A stretch of DNA of 64,000 bases from Neorhizobium galegae (lineage in GTDB: Bacteria; Pseudomonadota; Alphaproteobacteria; Rhizobiales; Rhizobiaceae). Location of the stretch: positions 62,001 to 126,000 of the forward strand of contig NZ_JAGIPH010000001.1 of assembly GCF_017877135.1 (NCBI RefSeq), in the 5' to 3' direction. The notes under the pieces were generated by a model. The model had not been told where the DNA came from. It did not search any database and saw only the letters and a program-made list of their open reading frames with translations. Positions within the stretch are counted from its first letter, which is position 1, and each line of letters starts with the position of its first letter. The translations under genes and the position numbers were made by a program. This document shows, in pieces, positions 37,252-47,368 of this stretch.

Positions 37252-38208
37252 GTGGTCTTCTTTCCCCACCGCCATCTCCTCGGGATCAAGGGCCTGACCG
37301 AGCAGGACATTACGTTCCTTCTCGACAAGGCAGACGAGGCGGTCAAGATCAGCCGGCAAAGAGAAAAGAAAACCTCGACGCTGCGCGGTCTGACCCAGAT
37401 CAATCTCTTCTTCGAAGCCTCAACCCGCACACAATCGTCTTTTGAACTGGCAGGCAAGCGTCTTGGCGCCGATGTGATGAACATGTCGGTCGGAAACTCG
37501 TCGGTCAAGAAGGGCGAGACGCTGATCGATACGGCCATGACGCTGAACGCCATGCGCCCGGATGTGCTGGTCGTGCGCCATTCCTCGGCGGGCGCCGCAG
37601 CGCTTCTTGCGCAAAAGGTCGCCTGTTCGGTGGTGAATGCCGGCGACGGCCAGCACGAGCACCCGACGCAGGCGCTGCTCGATGCGCTCACCATTCGCCG
37701 CGCCAAGGGCAAGCTGTCGCGCATCATCGTCGCCATCTGCGGCGACGTGCTGCATTCGCGCGTTGCCCGCTCCAACATCCTGCTTTTGAACGCCATGGGT
37801 GCCCGCGTCCGCGTCGTTGCGCCGTCCACGCTTCTGCCGTCGGGCATTGCGCAGATGGGCGTCGAAGTCTTCCATTCGATGGAAGAGGGGTTGAAGGATG
37901 CGGACGTCGTTATGATGCTGCGCCTGCAGCGCGAGCGCATGTCCGGCTCCTTCGTGCCATCGGTGCGCGAATATTTCCACTTCTACGGGCTTGATGCCGA
38001 AAAGCTGAAGGCCGCCAAGGAGGATGCGCTCGTGATGCATCCGGGTCCGATGAACCGCGGCGTCGAAATCGCCTCGGAAGTCGCCGATGGTCCGCAGAGC
38101 GTCATCGAAAGCCAGGTCGAAATGGGCGTTGCCGTGCGCATGGCCGTGATGGAAACGCTGCTTGTCTCTGAAAACGAGGGCCCGCGCAGCGAGGGATGGA
38201 GCGCATGA
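37252..38208 (+). CDS. pyrB: Aspartate carbamoyltransferase catalytic subunit
   Basis: 318 aa enzyme that joins carbamoyl phosphate and aspartate in pyrimidine synthesis. Active-site motifs are [14 protein letters not shown] (STRT loop), the [10 protein letters not shown] stretch, and MHPGPMNRG. The start is GTG at 37252, preceded by GGAGG at a good distance; this gives [15 protein letters not shown], the conserved rhizobial N-terminus. It overlaps the downstream dihydroorotase-like gene by ATGA. No pyrI regulatory subunit is adjacent, consistent with the type of ATCase that complexes with a dihydroorotase. Confidence 0.96.
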   Translation: MVFFPHRHLLGIKGLTEQDITFLLDKADEAVKISRQREKKTSTLRGLTQINLFFEASTRTQSSFELAGKRLGADVMNMSVGNSSVKKGETLIDTAMTLNAMRPDVLVVRHSSAGAAALLAQKVACSVVNAGDGQHEHPTQALLDALTIRRAKGKLSRIIVAICGDVLHSRVARSNILLLNAMGARVRVVAPSTLLPSGIAQMGVEVFHSMEEGLKDADVVMMLRLQRERMSGSFVPSVREYFHFYGLDAEKLKAAKEDALVMHPGPMNRGVEIASEVADGPQSVIESQVEMGVAVRMAVMETLLVSENEGPRSEGWSA

Positions 38209-39497
38209 CTACTCCGCTTGTCTTGAAGAACGCCCGCATCGTCGATCCCTCCAGAAATCTCGATGAGACCGGCACCATCATCGTCGGTGCCGATGGCGTG
38301 ATCCTTGCCGCCGGTCGCGATGCGCAGAACCAGGGCGTGCCGGACGGTGCTGCCGTTCGCGAATGCAACGGCCTGTTGGCCGTGCCCGGCCTTATCGATG
38401 CCCGCGTCTTTGTCGGCGAACCCGGCGCCGAGCACCGCGAAACCATCGAATCGGCCAGCCGCGCGGCAGCCGCCGGCGGCGTCACCAGCTTCATCATGAT
38501 GCCGGATACAGATCCGGTGCTGGATGACATTGCCCTCATCGAATTCGTCAAGAAGACGGCGCGTGACAAGGCGCTGGTCAATGTTCACCCGGCAGCCGCC
38601 CTCACCCGCGGTCTGAAGGGCGAGGAAATGACGGAAATCGGCCTTCTGTCGCAAGCCGGTGCCGTTGCCTTCACCAATGGCCGCCATTGCCTTGCCGATA
38701 CGCAGGTGCTGCGCCGCGCCATGACCTATGCCCGCGAATTCGGTGCCGTTGTGGCGCTTGAGGCCCGCGATCCGTATCTCGCTGTCAACGGCGTGATGAA
38801 CGAGGGCCTGTTTGCCAGCTGGCTCGGCCTGTCCGGCGCTCCGAAGGAGGCGGAGCTTCTGCCGCTCGAACGGGATCTGCGCATCGCGCAGCTCACCGGC
38901 GCCAACTATCATGCGGCAAAGATTTCCGTGCCCGAATCGGCAGAGGCCATGCGGCTTGCCCGCCAGCGTGGCGCAAACGCCACCTGCGCCATCTCGATCA
39001 ACCATCTGTCGCTGAATGAAAACGACGTCGGCGAATATCGCAGCTTCTTCAAGTTGTCGCCGCCGCTGCGCACCGAAGATGACCGCCAGGCCATGGTCGA
39101 TGCACTGGCCGATGGCACGATCGATATCATCGTCTCCTCGCATGACCCGCAGGATGTCGATACCAAGCGCCTACCCTTCGCCGATGCCGCCGATGGCGCA
39201 ATCGGGCTCGAAACCATGCTGGCGGCTGCCCTTCGGCTCCACCATGCCGGCCGCGTGCCGTTGATGCGGCTCATTGATGCCCTGTCGACGCGGCCCGCTG
39301 AGATTTTCGGCCTGCCCGCCGGCACGCTGAAGCCGGGCGCCAAAGCCGATATCGCGCTGATCGACCTCGACGAGCCCTGGCTGATGTCGAAGGATACGAT
39401 CGTGTCGCGGTCGAAGAACACGCCGTTCGAGGATGCGCGCTTCAGCGGCCGGGCGGTGGCAACCTACGTGGCCGGCCGCCTCGTCCACCAGCTTTAA
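38205..39497 (+). CDS. Dihydroorotase homologue lacking metal-ligand residues (PyrX-type)
   Basis: 430 aa, clearly amidohydrolase/dihydroorotase by length and by [29 protein letters not shown] and [12 protein letters not shown]. The metal-binding HxH that normally follows GLIDxHVH is R67-V68-F69 here. The usual HCED His is replaced (ALEARDPYL), and the later HxS motif reads YHAAKISVP. It is therefore probably non-catalytic and helps assemble PyrB, as pseudo-dihydroorotase (PyrX/PyrC') does in pseudomonads. It overlaps pyrB by 4 bases. A separate active pyrC should exist elsewhere. Confidence 0.85.
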   Translation: MTTPLVLKNARIVDPSRNLDETGTIIVGADGVILAAGRDAQNQGVPDGAAVRECNGLLAVPGLIDARVFVGEPGAEHRETIESASRAAAAGGVTSFIMMPDTDPVLDDIALIEFVKKTARDKALVNVHPAAALTRGLKGEEMTEIGLLSQAGAVAFTNGRHCLADTQVLRRAMTYAREFGAVVALEARDPYLAVNGVMNEGLFASWLGLSGAPKEAELLPLERDLRIAQLTGANYHAAKISVPESAEAMRLARQRGANATCAISINHLSLNENDVGEYRSFFKLSPPLRTEDDRQAMVDALADGTIDIIVSSHDPQDVDTKRLPFADAADGAIGLETMLAAALRLHHAGRVPLMRLIDALSTRPAEIFGLPAGTLKPGAKADIALIDLDEPWLMSKDTIVSRSKNTPFEDARFSGRAVATYVAGRLVHQL

Positions 39498-39508
39498 GGA
39501 GCGCCATC

Positions 39509-40138
39509 ATGACAGACCTTCTGACCTGGCAGATCACGGCGCCGATTGCGCTGGCAGCCCTTGCCTTCGGCTACCTGCTCGGCTCCATTCCGTTCGGCCT
39601 GATCCTCACTAAGGCGGCCGGCCTTGGCGATATCCGCTCAATCGGCTCGGGCAATATCGGTGCAACCAATGTGCTGCGCACCGGCAACAAGAAGCTGGCC
39701 GCCGCAACGCTTCTGCTCGATGCCTTGAAGGCAACGGCGGCCGCCTTGATCGTCTCGGCCTATTTCGGGCCGGAGCTTGGCCGGGAATCAGGCGTCCTTG
39801 CCGGCTTTGCCGCTTTCCTCGGCCACCTCTTCCCCGTCTGGCTCGGCTTCAAGGGCGGCAAGGGCGTTGCGACCTATATTGGCACGCTGCTCGGCGTGGC
39901 GCCTGCCATGGTGCTGGTCTTTGCCTTCGTCTGGCTGACGATCGCGAAACTCAGCCGCTATTCGTCGCTTGCCGCACTGGTTGCAACGCTTGTCATTCCG
40001 GTTGCATTGTGGATAGTGGGCGAACAGAAGATTGCCGTGATCATGGCCGTGATGACGCTGATTTCCTACTGGAAGCACAAGGCCAATATCGAGCGTCTGA
40101 TCAACGGCACCGAGAGCAAGATTGGCCAGAAGGGATAG
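39509..40138 (+). CDS. plsY: Glycerol-3-phosphate acyltransferase PlsY
   Basis: 209 aa inner-membrane enzyme that acylates glycerol 3-phosphate using acyl phosphate, starting phospholipid synthesis. The three PlsY motifs are visible: GSIPFGLIL near the first span, [16 protein letters not shown] (phosphate loop), and [20 protein letters not shown]. About five membrane segments are present. AAGGAG lies before the ATG. The neighbours on either side differ in pathway, so it is a positional member of the pyr-dprA run. Confidence 0.95.
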   Translation: MTDLLTWQITAPIALAALAFGYLLGSIPFGLILTKAAGLGDIRSIGSGNIGATNVLRTGNKKLAAATLLLDALKATAAALIVSAYFGPELGRESGVLAGFAAFLGHLFPVWLGFKGGKGVATYIGTLLGVAPAMVLVFAFVWLTIAKLSRYSSLAALVATLVIPVALWIVGEQKIAVIMAVMTLISYWKHKANIERLINGTESKIGQKG

Positions 40139-40144
40139 ACATTC

Positions 40145-41296
40145 ATGCCATCCGACAGCGCAAAACGAAATGGAGTTGCGCTATCGGACAAGCAGAGGAT
40201 CGCCTGGCTGAGGCTGATCCGCAGCGACAATGTCGGCCCGTCCACCTTCCGCGACCTGATCAACCATTTCGGTTCGGCGGAAGCAGCCCTTGCGGCACTG
40301 CCGGAGCTTTCAAGGCGCGGTGGTGCCGCCCGCGCCATCCGCATTGCCTCGGTGGAAGACGCCGAGCGTGAACTGGACCGCGCCCGCACCTTCGGCGCCC
40401 GCCTGGTGGGCATCGGCGAGCCGGATTATCCGGCAGCACTTCGCCAGATCGATGGCGCCCCGCCGCTTCTCGCCATGAAAGGCAACCGGACGGCCGCCTC
40501 TCCGCCCTCCGTCGGCATTGTCGGCTCGCGCAACGCCTCGATCAACGGAGTGAAGTTTGCAAGCCTGATTGCCCGCGATTGCGGCCGCGCCGGCTATGTC
40601 ATCACCTCCGGTCTTGCCCGCGGCATCGATACGGCAGCGCACCGCGCAAGCCTGGAGACGGGCACGATTGCCGTCCTCGCCGGCGGGCTCGACAAACCCT
40701 ATCCACCGGAAAATGTTGGCCTGCTGGATGAGATCACCTCCGGCAACGGCCTGGCGATCAGCGAAATGCCCTTCGGCTGGGAACCCCGCGCGCGCGATTT
40801 CCCCCGCCGCAACCGTCTCATTGCCGGCGTTTCGCTGGGTGTGGTCGTAATTGAAGCGGCGGAGCGTTCCGGCTCGCTGATCACCGCGCGCCTTGCCGGC
40901 GATTTCGGTCGCCTTGTCTTTGCCGTACCCGGCTCGCCGCTCGATCCGCGCTGCCATGGCACCAACGGGTTGCTGAAACAGGGCGCCATCGTCACCACCG
41001 GGTCCGCCGACGTCATCGATGCGCTGGCGCCGCTGTCGCAACTGGATCTACTCGACCAGCCGGTGATCGAGGAACCGGGCGGCGAGCGCCCGCCCGGCGA
41101 CATGCTGCCCCCTGATGACAGCGACCGCGAGCGTATCGCCTCGGCACTCGGGCCGACGCCGGTGGAAATCGATGATATCATCCGACACACGGGACTTGCC
41201 CCGGCCACCGTCTATCTGGTTCTCCTGGAACTGGATCTCGCCGGTCGCCTGCACCGGCATGTCGGGGGGCTCGTCTCACTGGCCATGATGGATTGA
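40145..41296 (+). CDS. dprA: DNA processing protein DprA
   Basis: 383 aa protein that loads RecA on incoming single-stranded DNA in natural transformation, though it is found in many non-competent bacteria. The N-terminal part is helical (SAM-like). The Rossmann-like domain carries [51 protein letters not shown] and [15 protein letters not shown]. The C-terminal winged helix ends in the DprA WH domain ([16 protein letters not shown]). It starts 6 bases after plsY. Confidence 0.95.
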   Translation: MPSDSAKRNGVALSDKQRIAWLRLIRSDNVGPSTFRDLINHFGSAEAALAALPELSRRGGAARAIRIASVEDAERELDRARTFGARLVGIGEPDYPAALRQIDGAPPLLAMKGNRTAASPPSVGIVGSRNASINGVKFASLIARDCGRAGYVITSGLARGIDTAAHRASLETGTIAVLAGGLDKPYPPENVGLLDEITSGNGLAISEMPFGWEPRARDFPRRNRLIAGVSLGVVVIEAAERSGSLITARLAGDFGRLVFAVPGSPLDPRCHGTNGLLKQGAIVTTGSADVIDALAPLSQLDLLDQPVIEEPGGERPPGDMLPPDDSDRERIASALGPTPVEIDDIIRHTGLAPATVYLVLLELDLAGRLHRHVGGLVSLAMMD

Positions 41297-41479
41297 CAGA
41301 CGACGGCGGCCCTGCTGCAGGTCCCCCGCCTCCACATAGGCCATCTCGATCAGGTAGCAGAGCATATCGGCGCCTTCTTCATGGGCGACGCGGTGCAACT
41401 CGCCCAGCATCTGGCGAATATATGCGATCTTGGCGCGGCTCTGATCATTGCTGCTGAAATCGCCTCTCTCTGAAACCAT
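41276..41479 (-). CDS. Conserved small rhizobial protein of unknown function
   Basis: 67 aa from the ATG at 41479 (an in-frame ATG at 41512 would add 11). The sequence contains [20 protein letters not shown] and [17 protein letters not shown], two helices that I recognise as recurrent in small rhizobial proteins, without an assigned function. Its end overlaps the dprA end by 21 bases on the opposite strand. It is upstream of and divergent from topA. Confidence 0.65.
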   Translation of the reverse strand: MVSERGDFSSNDQSRAKIAYIRQMLGELHRVAHEEGADMLCYLIEMAYVEAGDLQQGRRRLSIHHGQ

Positions 41480-41564
41480 CGTCCCACCCACGCTTCGGGC
41501 AAAGATTTCCATCTTTGCGTGTATTTAACAAACAACACCCGCAAATCTACATTGTTTATTCTTG

Positions 41565-41600
41565 ATTGCAATACTGATTATAGCTTGCAATGGTTGCAAT
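41565..41600 (+). repeat. Three TTGCAAT repeats in the topA upstream region
   Basis: The palindrome ATTGCAAT is at 41565-41572, and TTGCAAT again at 41585-41591 and 41594-41600. They lie in the AT-rich gap (41513-41724) between the small divergent gene and topA. The pattern could be an operator, but I know no regulator with this site. Confidence 0.35.
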
Positions 41601-41724
41601 GCCGCAGTGCATAAAATAAGGCCACCCTCTTGACCGCGAGGCAAACGCCCTCCATGTCGGGAGGTCAGTTACCCGGCGAAGGCGTTGAGTGACACCGCCG
41701 TTTTGCCCGCTTCAGAGAACAAAG

Positions 41725-44430
41725 ATGAATGTTGTAGTTGTAGAATCTCCGGCCAAGGCCAAGACGATCAACAAGTATCTTGGCCCCGGCTACAAGGTTC
41801 TCGCTTCGTTTGGCCACGTGCGCGATCTGCCCGCCAAGGACGGATCGGTGCTTCCCGACCAGGATTTTGAAATGTCCTGGGAGGTCGATGCCGCGTCGGC
41901 CAAGCGCATGAAGGATATTGCCGATGCCGTGAAAGGCTCCGACGGCCTCTTTCTCGCAACCGACCCGGATCGCGAAGGGGAAGCCATTTCCTGGCATGTG
42001 CTGGATCTGTTGAAGAAGAAGAAGGTGATCGGCGACAAGCCGGTCAAGCGCGTCGTCTTCAACGCCATCACCAAGAAGGCCGTGCTGGACGCCATGGCCA
42101 ACCCACGCGACATTGACACGCCGCTGGTCGACGCCTATCTCGCCCGCCGCGCTCTGGATTATCTCGTCGGCTTCAACCTGTCGCCGGTTCTGTGGCGCAA
42201 GCTGCCGGGCGCCCGTTCGGCCGGCCGCGTGCAATCGGTGGCGCTGCGCCTCGTCTGCGACCGCGAAAGCGAGATCGAGCGCTTCGTGCCGGAAGAATAC
42301 TGGAACATCTCCGCTCTCCTGAAGACCCCGCGCGGCGACCAGTTCGAAGCCCGCCTCGTCTCGGCCGACGGAAAGCGCGTGCAGGCCCGCGGCATCAAGA
42401 ACGGTGAGGACGCCGGTCGCATCAAGGCCATGCTCGAGGGTGCCGCCTATACGGTCGATACCGTCGAGGCAAAGCCGGTCAAGCGCAATCCCGGCCCGCC
42501 CTTCACCACCTCGACGCTGCAGCAGGCGGCCTCCTCCAATCTCGGCTTCTCCGCCTCGCGCACCATGCAGGTGGCGCAGCGTCTTTATGAAGGCGTCGAT
42601 ATCGGCGGCGAAACCGTCGGTCTCATCACCTATATGCGTACCGACGGCGTGCAGATGGCGCCGGAAGCGATCGATGCGGCGCGCCGCGCCATTGACGACC
42701 AGTTCGGCGCGCGCTACCTGCCGGAAAAGGCCCGCTTCTATTCCACCAAGGCCAAGAACGCCCAGGAAGCCCACGAAGCCATCCGCCCGACCGATTTCAA
42801 CCGCTCGCCGGACAAGGTGCGCCGCTATCTCGACTCCGACCAACTGCGCCTTTACGAACTGGTGTGGAAGCGCGGCATTGCGAGCCAGATGGCGTCGGCC
42901 GAAATCGAACGCACCACCGTCGAGATCCTGGCCGCCAATGGCGCAGATCGCGCCGGCCTTCGCGCCGTCGGCTCCGTCGTGCGTTTCGATGGTTTTCTGG
43001 CCGCCTATGTCGACCAGCGCGAGGAAGGCGAAGGCGGCGATGACGATGAGGACGGCCGTCTGCCGGAAATCAACGCCCGCGAAAAGCTCGACAAGAACAA
43101 GGTGAATTCCAGCCAGCACTTTACCGAACCGCCGCCGCGCTATTCGGAAGCCTCGCTGATCAAGAAGATGGAAGAGCTCGGCATCGGCCGCCCGTCCACC
43201 TATGCCGCCACGCTGAAGACGCTGAGCGACCGCGAATATATTGTCATCGACAAGCGCAAGCTGGTGCCGCATTCCAAGGGCCGGCTGGTGACGGCCTTCC
43301 TCGAGAACTTCTTCACAAAGTATGTGGAATATGATTTCACCGCCGACCTCGAAGCCAAACTCGACCAGATTTCGGCCGGCGAGCTGAACTGGAAACAGGT
43401 TCTACGCGAATTCTGGAACGACTTCTTCGCCCAGATCGAGGACACCAAGGAGTTGCGCGTCACCAATGTGCTTGATGCGTTGAACGAGGCTCTGGCGCCG
43501 CTGGTGTTTCCGAAGCGCGACGACGGGTCCGATCCGCGCATCTGCCAGGTCTGCGGCACCGGAAACCTGTCGCTGAAGCTTGGCAAATACGGCGCGTTCG
43601 TCGGCTGCTCGAACTACCCCGAGTGCAATTTCACCCGCCAGCTTTCCTCCGATGGCAACGAGGCAGAAGCATCGGGCCTCAACGAGCCGAAGGCATTGGG
43701 TGCCGATCCGATGACCGGCGAGGAGCTGACACTGCGCTCCGGCCGATTCGGTCCCTATATCCAGCGCGGTGACGGCAAGGAGGCCAAGCGCTCATCGCTG
43801 CCGCGCGGCTGGAAGCCGGAGGATATCGATCACGAAAAGGCACTTGCCCTCATCAACCTGCCGCGTGACGTCGGCCAGCATCCGGAAACGGCCAAGATGA
43901 TTTCCGCAGGCCTTGGCCGCTATGGGCCGTTCCTGCTGCATGACGGCGCTTACGCCAATCTCGAAAGCATCGAGGACGTGTTTTCGATCGGGCTTAATCG
44001 CGCCGTCACCGTCATTGCCGAAAAGCAGTCGAAGGGCGGCGGCCGTGGCCGGACGGCCGCAGCGCTGAAGGAACTGGGCGAGCATCCGAGCGGCGGCGCC
44101 ATCACCGTGCGCGAGGGCAAATACGGCCCTTACGTCAACTGGGGCAAGGTCAACGCGACCCTTCCCAAGGGCAAGGATCCGCAGGCCGTCACCGTTGAAG
44201 ATGCGCTGGCCCTGATCACCGAAAAGGCCGGCAAGGCGCCGGCAGCCAAGGGCAAGGCGAAGAAGCCCTCCGCCAAGGCCGCCGCCTCTGCCGAGGGTGC
44301 CGAGAGCGCGCCCAAGGCCCGCAAGCCGGCCGCCAAGGCTGCAACGAAGACGGCGACCAAGGCCGCACCGAAGACGAAAGCAGCCGCCAAACCGAAGGCG
44401 GCCCCCAAGGCAAAGAAGACAGGCACGTGA
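41725..44430 (+). CDS. topA: DNA topoisomerase I
   Basis: 901 aa type IA topoisomerase that relaxes negatively supercoiled DNA. The TOPRIM domain begins NVVVVESPAKAKTINKYL and has the acidic triad DPDREGEA. The active-site Tyr is Y303 in LITYMRTDGVQM. The core ends near residue 590, followed by a zinc-ribbon motif (ICQVCGTG, GCSNYPEC), repeated C-terminal DNA-binding domains, and a Lys/Ala-rich tail. The ATG at 41725 starts the conserved protein. It overlaps rnr by GTGA. Confidence 0.97.
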   Translation: MNVVVVESPAKAKTINKYLGPGYKVLASFGHVRDLPAKDGSVLPDQDFEMSWEVDAASAKRMKDIADAVKGSDGLFLATDPDREGEAISWHVLDLLKKKKVIGDKPVKRVVFNAITKKAVLDAMANPRDIDTPLVDAYLARRALDYLVGFNLSPVLWRKLPGARSAGRVQSVALRLVCDRESEIERFVPEEYWNISALLKTPRGDQFEARLVSADGKRVQARGIKNGEDAGRIKAMLEGAAYTVDTVEAKPVKRNPGPPFTTSTLQQAASSNLGFSASRTMQVAQRLYEGVDIGGETVGLITYMRTDGVQMAPEAIDAARRAIDDQFGARYLPEKARFYSTKAKNAQEAHEAIRPTDFNRSPDKVRRYLDSDQLRLYELVWKRGIASQMASAEIERTTVEILAANGADRAGLRAVGSVVRFDGFLAAYVDQREEGEGGDDDEDGRLPEINAREKLDKNKVNSSQHFTEPPPRYSEASLIKKMEELGIGRPSTYAATLKTLSDREYIVIDKRKLVPHSKGRLVTAFLENFFTKYVEYDFTADLEAKLDQISAGELNWKQVLREFWNDFFAQIEDTKELRVTNVLDALNEALAPLVFPKRDDGSDPRICQVCGTGNLSLKLGKYGAFVGCSNYPECNFTRQLSSDGNEAEASGLNEPKALGADPMTGEELTLRSGRFGPYIQRGDGKEAKRSSLPRGWKPEDIDHEKALALINLPRDVGQHPETAKMISAGLGRYGPFLLHDGAYANLESIEDVFSIGLNRAVTVIAEKQSKGGGRGRTAAALKELGEHPSGGAITVREGKYGPYVNWGKVNATLPKGKDPQAVTVEDALALITEKAGKAPAAKGKAKKPSAKAAASAEGAESAPKARKPAAKAATKTATKAAPKTKAAAKPKAAPKAKKTGT

Positions 44431-46790
44431 CAAAAGAACCGCGCGAAGGCAAACGCATCAAGGCCGGTGGCCGAACCCTTTCCCTTCGTGCGCCAAAATC
44501 CGCACCGGCAGAACGGGCGACCATCATCCAGGGCGTCGTGCCGCCGCGCGAAGTACTTCTGGAATTCATCGCCGATAATCCGGACCGCGCCTCCAAGCGC
44601 GAGATCGCCAAGGCCTTTGGCCTGAAGGGTGAAACACGCGTCGAGCTGAAGGACGTGCTGCGTGACCTGGAGGAGGAAGGCCTTCTGCAGAAGAGCCGCA
44701 AGACGCTGACGCGCCCCGGCGCCCTGCCGCCGATGACCGTGCTCGACATCACCACCCGCGACAAGGATGGCGATCTCATCGCCCGCCCCACCGAATGGCC
44801 GGAAGAGGCAGGCGTTGCACCTGCCGTGCTGATCCGCCAGTCCTCGGACGCCCGCAGTAAAAGCAAGGCACCGGCCGCTGGTTTGGGCGACCGGGTGCTT
44901 GCCAAAATCTTCCCGAACAAGGACCGCGCTGGCCCCGCCTACACCGCCCGGGTCGTCAAAGTCATCGACAAGCGCCGCAATGCCGGCCTCGGCGTCATCC
45001 GCCTGATGCCGGAAGGTGGCGCCCGCCTGATGCCGATCGACCGGCGCGGCGAGGAAATGCAGATTGCCGCCAGTGACCTCGGCGATGCGAAAGACGGTGA
45101 CCTGATCGAAGCCGATGTGCTGACCGGCGCCCGCTTCGGCCTGCCGCGGGCCAAGGTGCTTTCGGTCGTCGGTTCGGTGGCGAGCGAAAAGGCGATCTCG
45201 ATGATCGCCATCTATTCGCACGGCATTCCCCACATCTTTCCGCAGGCGGTGATGGACGAGGCGGAAGCCGCAGAGCCCGCCAGTATGAAGAATCGTGAGG
45301 ACTGGCGCCATGTGCCGCTCGTCACCATCGACCCCGCCGATGCCAAGGACCATGACGACGCCGTTTACGCCGAGCCGGACCCATCGCCCGACAATGACGG
45401 CGGCGTCATCGTCACGGTCGCCATTGCCGATGTCGCCTATTATATCCGCACCGGCTCGCCCATCGACCGCGAGGCGCTGAAGCGCGGCAATTCGGTCTAT
45501 TTCCCCGACCGCGTTGTGCCCATGCTGCCGGAGCGTATCTCCAACGATCTCTGCTCGCTGCGCGAAGGCGAGGACCGCCCCGCACTTGCCGTGCGCATGG
45601 TGTTTTCCAAGGATGGCCGCAAGGCAAGCCACACGTTTCACCGCGTGATGATGAAGAGCGCCGCAAAGCTCTCCTACCAGCAGGCACAGGCCGCCATCGA
45701 CGGCAAGCCCGACGACAAGAGCGGCCCGCTTCTGGACCCCATCCTGAAGCCGCTGTGGAGCGCCTACGAGATCATGAAGCGCGGCCGCGACCGCCGCCAG
45801 CCGCTCGAGTTTGATATGCCCGAGCGCAAGATCAAGCTGAAGCCGGATGGCACCGTCGACACCGTCATCATTCCCGAACGCCTCGATGCCCACAAGCTGA
45901 TCGAGGAAATGATGATCCAGGCCAATGTCTGCGCCGCCGAAACGCTGGAGAAGAAGCGCCAGCCGCTCGTCTACCGCATCCACGACGCCCCGACCCTCTC
46001 CAAACAGGAAGTGCTGCGCGAGTTTCTGGCAACGCTTGGCATTCCCATGGCCAAGGGCGGCCAGATGCGCTCCAACTCGTTTAACGGCATCTTGGCGAAA
46101 GCACAGGATACGCCGCACCAGATCATGGTCAACGAGATGGTTCTGCGCAGCCAGAGCCAGGCCGTCTACAGCCCCGACAATATCGGCCATTTCGGCCTCA
46201 ACCTGATGAAATACGCCCATTTCACCTCGCCGATCCGCCGTTACGCCGACCTTATCGTGCATCGGGCACTGGTCGGTTCGCTCGGCCTCGGCGAAGGCGG
46301 CATCACGCCGGAACAGGAAGCCCAGCTCGAGGATATCGCCGCTGAAATTTCCACCTTCGAACGCCGCGCCATGGCCGCCGAGCGCGACACCATCAACCGG
46401 CTGATCGCACATCACCTGGCAGAACGCGTCGGCCAGTCCTTCGAGGGCCGCGTCTCGGGTGTCACCAAGGCGGGACTGTTTGTCGCACTGCCCACCTATG
46501 GCGCCGATGGTTTCGTGCCCATATCTACGCTGGGCACCGATTACTTCCATTATGACGAAAGCCGTCAGGCGCTGATCGGTGAGCGAACGGCCCTCGGGTT
46601 CCAGCTGGGTGATGCGGTGGACGTGAAGCTGGTGGAAGCCATTCCGCTCGCCGGTGCGCTGCGCTTCGAGATGCTGAGCGAGGGCCAGAAGATGGGCATT
46701 GCCACGCGGTCCTTCCACAAGTCGGGCCGCAGGGCCGGCCAGCGAAGCGGCAAGATGCCGGGTACGCGTCCGCCACGCCGCGGACGTTAA
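44427..46790 (+). CDS. rnr: Ribonuclease R
   Basis: 787 aa 3'-5' exoribonuclease that degrades structured RNA. An N-terminal helix-turn-helix-like region (RASKREIAKAFGL) and cold-shock domains precede the RNB catalytic domain with TIDPADAKDHDDAVYAE (catalytic Asp cluster). The active-site RNB motif MKYAHFTSPIRRYADLIVHR and a C-terminal S1 domain (GRVSGVTKAGLFVAL) follow, ending in a basic tail. It starts with GTG overlapping the topA stop, so the two are translationally coupled. Confidence 0.96.
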   Translation: MTKEPREGKRIKAGGRTLSLRAPKSAPAERATIIQGVVPPREVLLEFIADNPDRASKREIAKAFGLKGETRVELKDVLRDLEEEGLLQKSRKTLTRPGALPPMTVLDITTRDKDGDLIARPTEWPEEAGVAPAVLIRQSSDARSKSKAPAAGLGDRVLAKIFPNKDRAGPAYTARVVKVIDKRRNAGLGVIRLMPEGGARLMPIDRRGEEMQIAASDLGDAKDGDLIEADVLTGARFGLPRAKVLSVVGSVASEKAISMIAIYSHGIPHIFPQAVMDEAEAAEPASMKNREDWRHVPLVTIDPADAKDHDDAVYAEPDPSPDNDGGVIVTVAIADVAYYIRTGSPIDREALKRGNSVYFPDRVVPMLPERISNDLCSLREGEDRPALAVRMVFSKDGRKASHTFHRVMMKSAAKLSYQQAQAAIDGKPDDKSGPLLDPILKPLWSAYEIMKRGRDRRQPLEFDMPERKIKLKPDGTVDTVIIPERLDAHKLIEEMMIQANVCAAETLEKKRQPLVYRIHDAPTLSKQEVLREFLATLGIPMAKGGQMRSNSFNGILAKAQDTPHQIMVNEMVLRSQSQAVYSPDNIGHFGLNLMKYAHFTSPIRRYADLIVHRALVGSLGLGEGGITPEQEAQLEDIAAEISTFERRAMAAERDTINRLIAHHLAERVGQSFEGRVSGVTKAGLFVALPTYGADGFVPISTLGTDYFHYDESRQALIGERTALGFQLGDAVDVKLVEAIPLAGALRFEMLSEGQKMGIATRSFHKSGRRAGQRSGKMPGTRPPRRGR

Positions 46791-46897
46791 GGCATTTCGA
46801 AGTTGCCTGTGGCACTCTGCCGGCGCCGGAATGCGAAAAGCACATCAAGGACAGGGCGAGCGCCGCACGTCGGCGCCTTGGCCCGGGAGAACGCGAC

Positions 46898-47368
46898 ATG
46901 ACAGGTCACCAGGCATCCGCACATCAGGCGCAAAAGCCGATCCTGCACTATGGCGAGGCCGAACGCCCCGAGCGTCCGCTCGGCCGCTCGATCTGGCGCG
47001 GCCTCTGCTGCACCTGCCCGGCCTGCGGCGAGGGAAAACTGTTTCGCGGCTTCGTCAAGCCGGTGGATCGCTGCGCTGCCTGTGGCGAGGATCTGCACCA
47101 TCAGCGCTCCGACGACCTGCCGCCCTATCTCGTCATCTTCCTCATCGGCCACGTCACCATCGGCGGCTTCATGATGACGGACATGGTCTGGCAATTGTCG
47201 ATGTGGACGCATCTTGCCATCTGGACGCCGATCACCATCGCGACAGCGCTTTTATCCATGCAGCCGATCAAGGGCGGCGTCATTGGCCTGCAATGGGCCT
47301 TGCGCATGCACGGCTTCGGCAACGAGGACGAGACCTTTGATCCCGGCCGCGGTGGCCCTCTCGAATGA
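46898..47368 (+). CDS. DUF983 family membrane protein with zinc-ribbon-like Cys motifs
   Basis: 156 aa. A soluble N-terminal part has two CxxC pairs (CTCPACGEG and CAACGED), which form a probable zinc ribbon, and the C-terminal half holds two membrane spans (LVIFLIGHVTIGGF, ITIATALLSM). These features match DUF983, a family of unknown function common in alphaproteobacteria. GGGAGAA precedes the start. Its stop overlaps the NUDIX gene start by ATGA, so they form a pair within the topA-rnr run. Confidence 0.9.
   Translation: MTGHQASAHQAQKPILHYGEAERPERPLGRSIWRGLCCTCPACGEGKLFRGFVKPVDRCAACGEDLHHQRSDDLPPYLVIFLIGHVTIGGFMMTDMVWQLSMWTHLAIWTPITIATALLSMQPIKGGVIGLQWALRMHGFGNEDETFDPGRGGPLE

Noticed and set aside
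37128..37940. Extension of the aidB frame upstream, antisense to pyrB
   Set aside because: The conserved AidB-like start is at 37127; the added residues are the complement of pyrB and lack similarity to the family.
44130..46718. 862-residue minus-strand open frame opposite topA end and rnr
   Set aside because: Antisense shadow; both genes on the plus strand are clear and complete.
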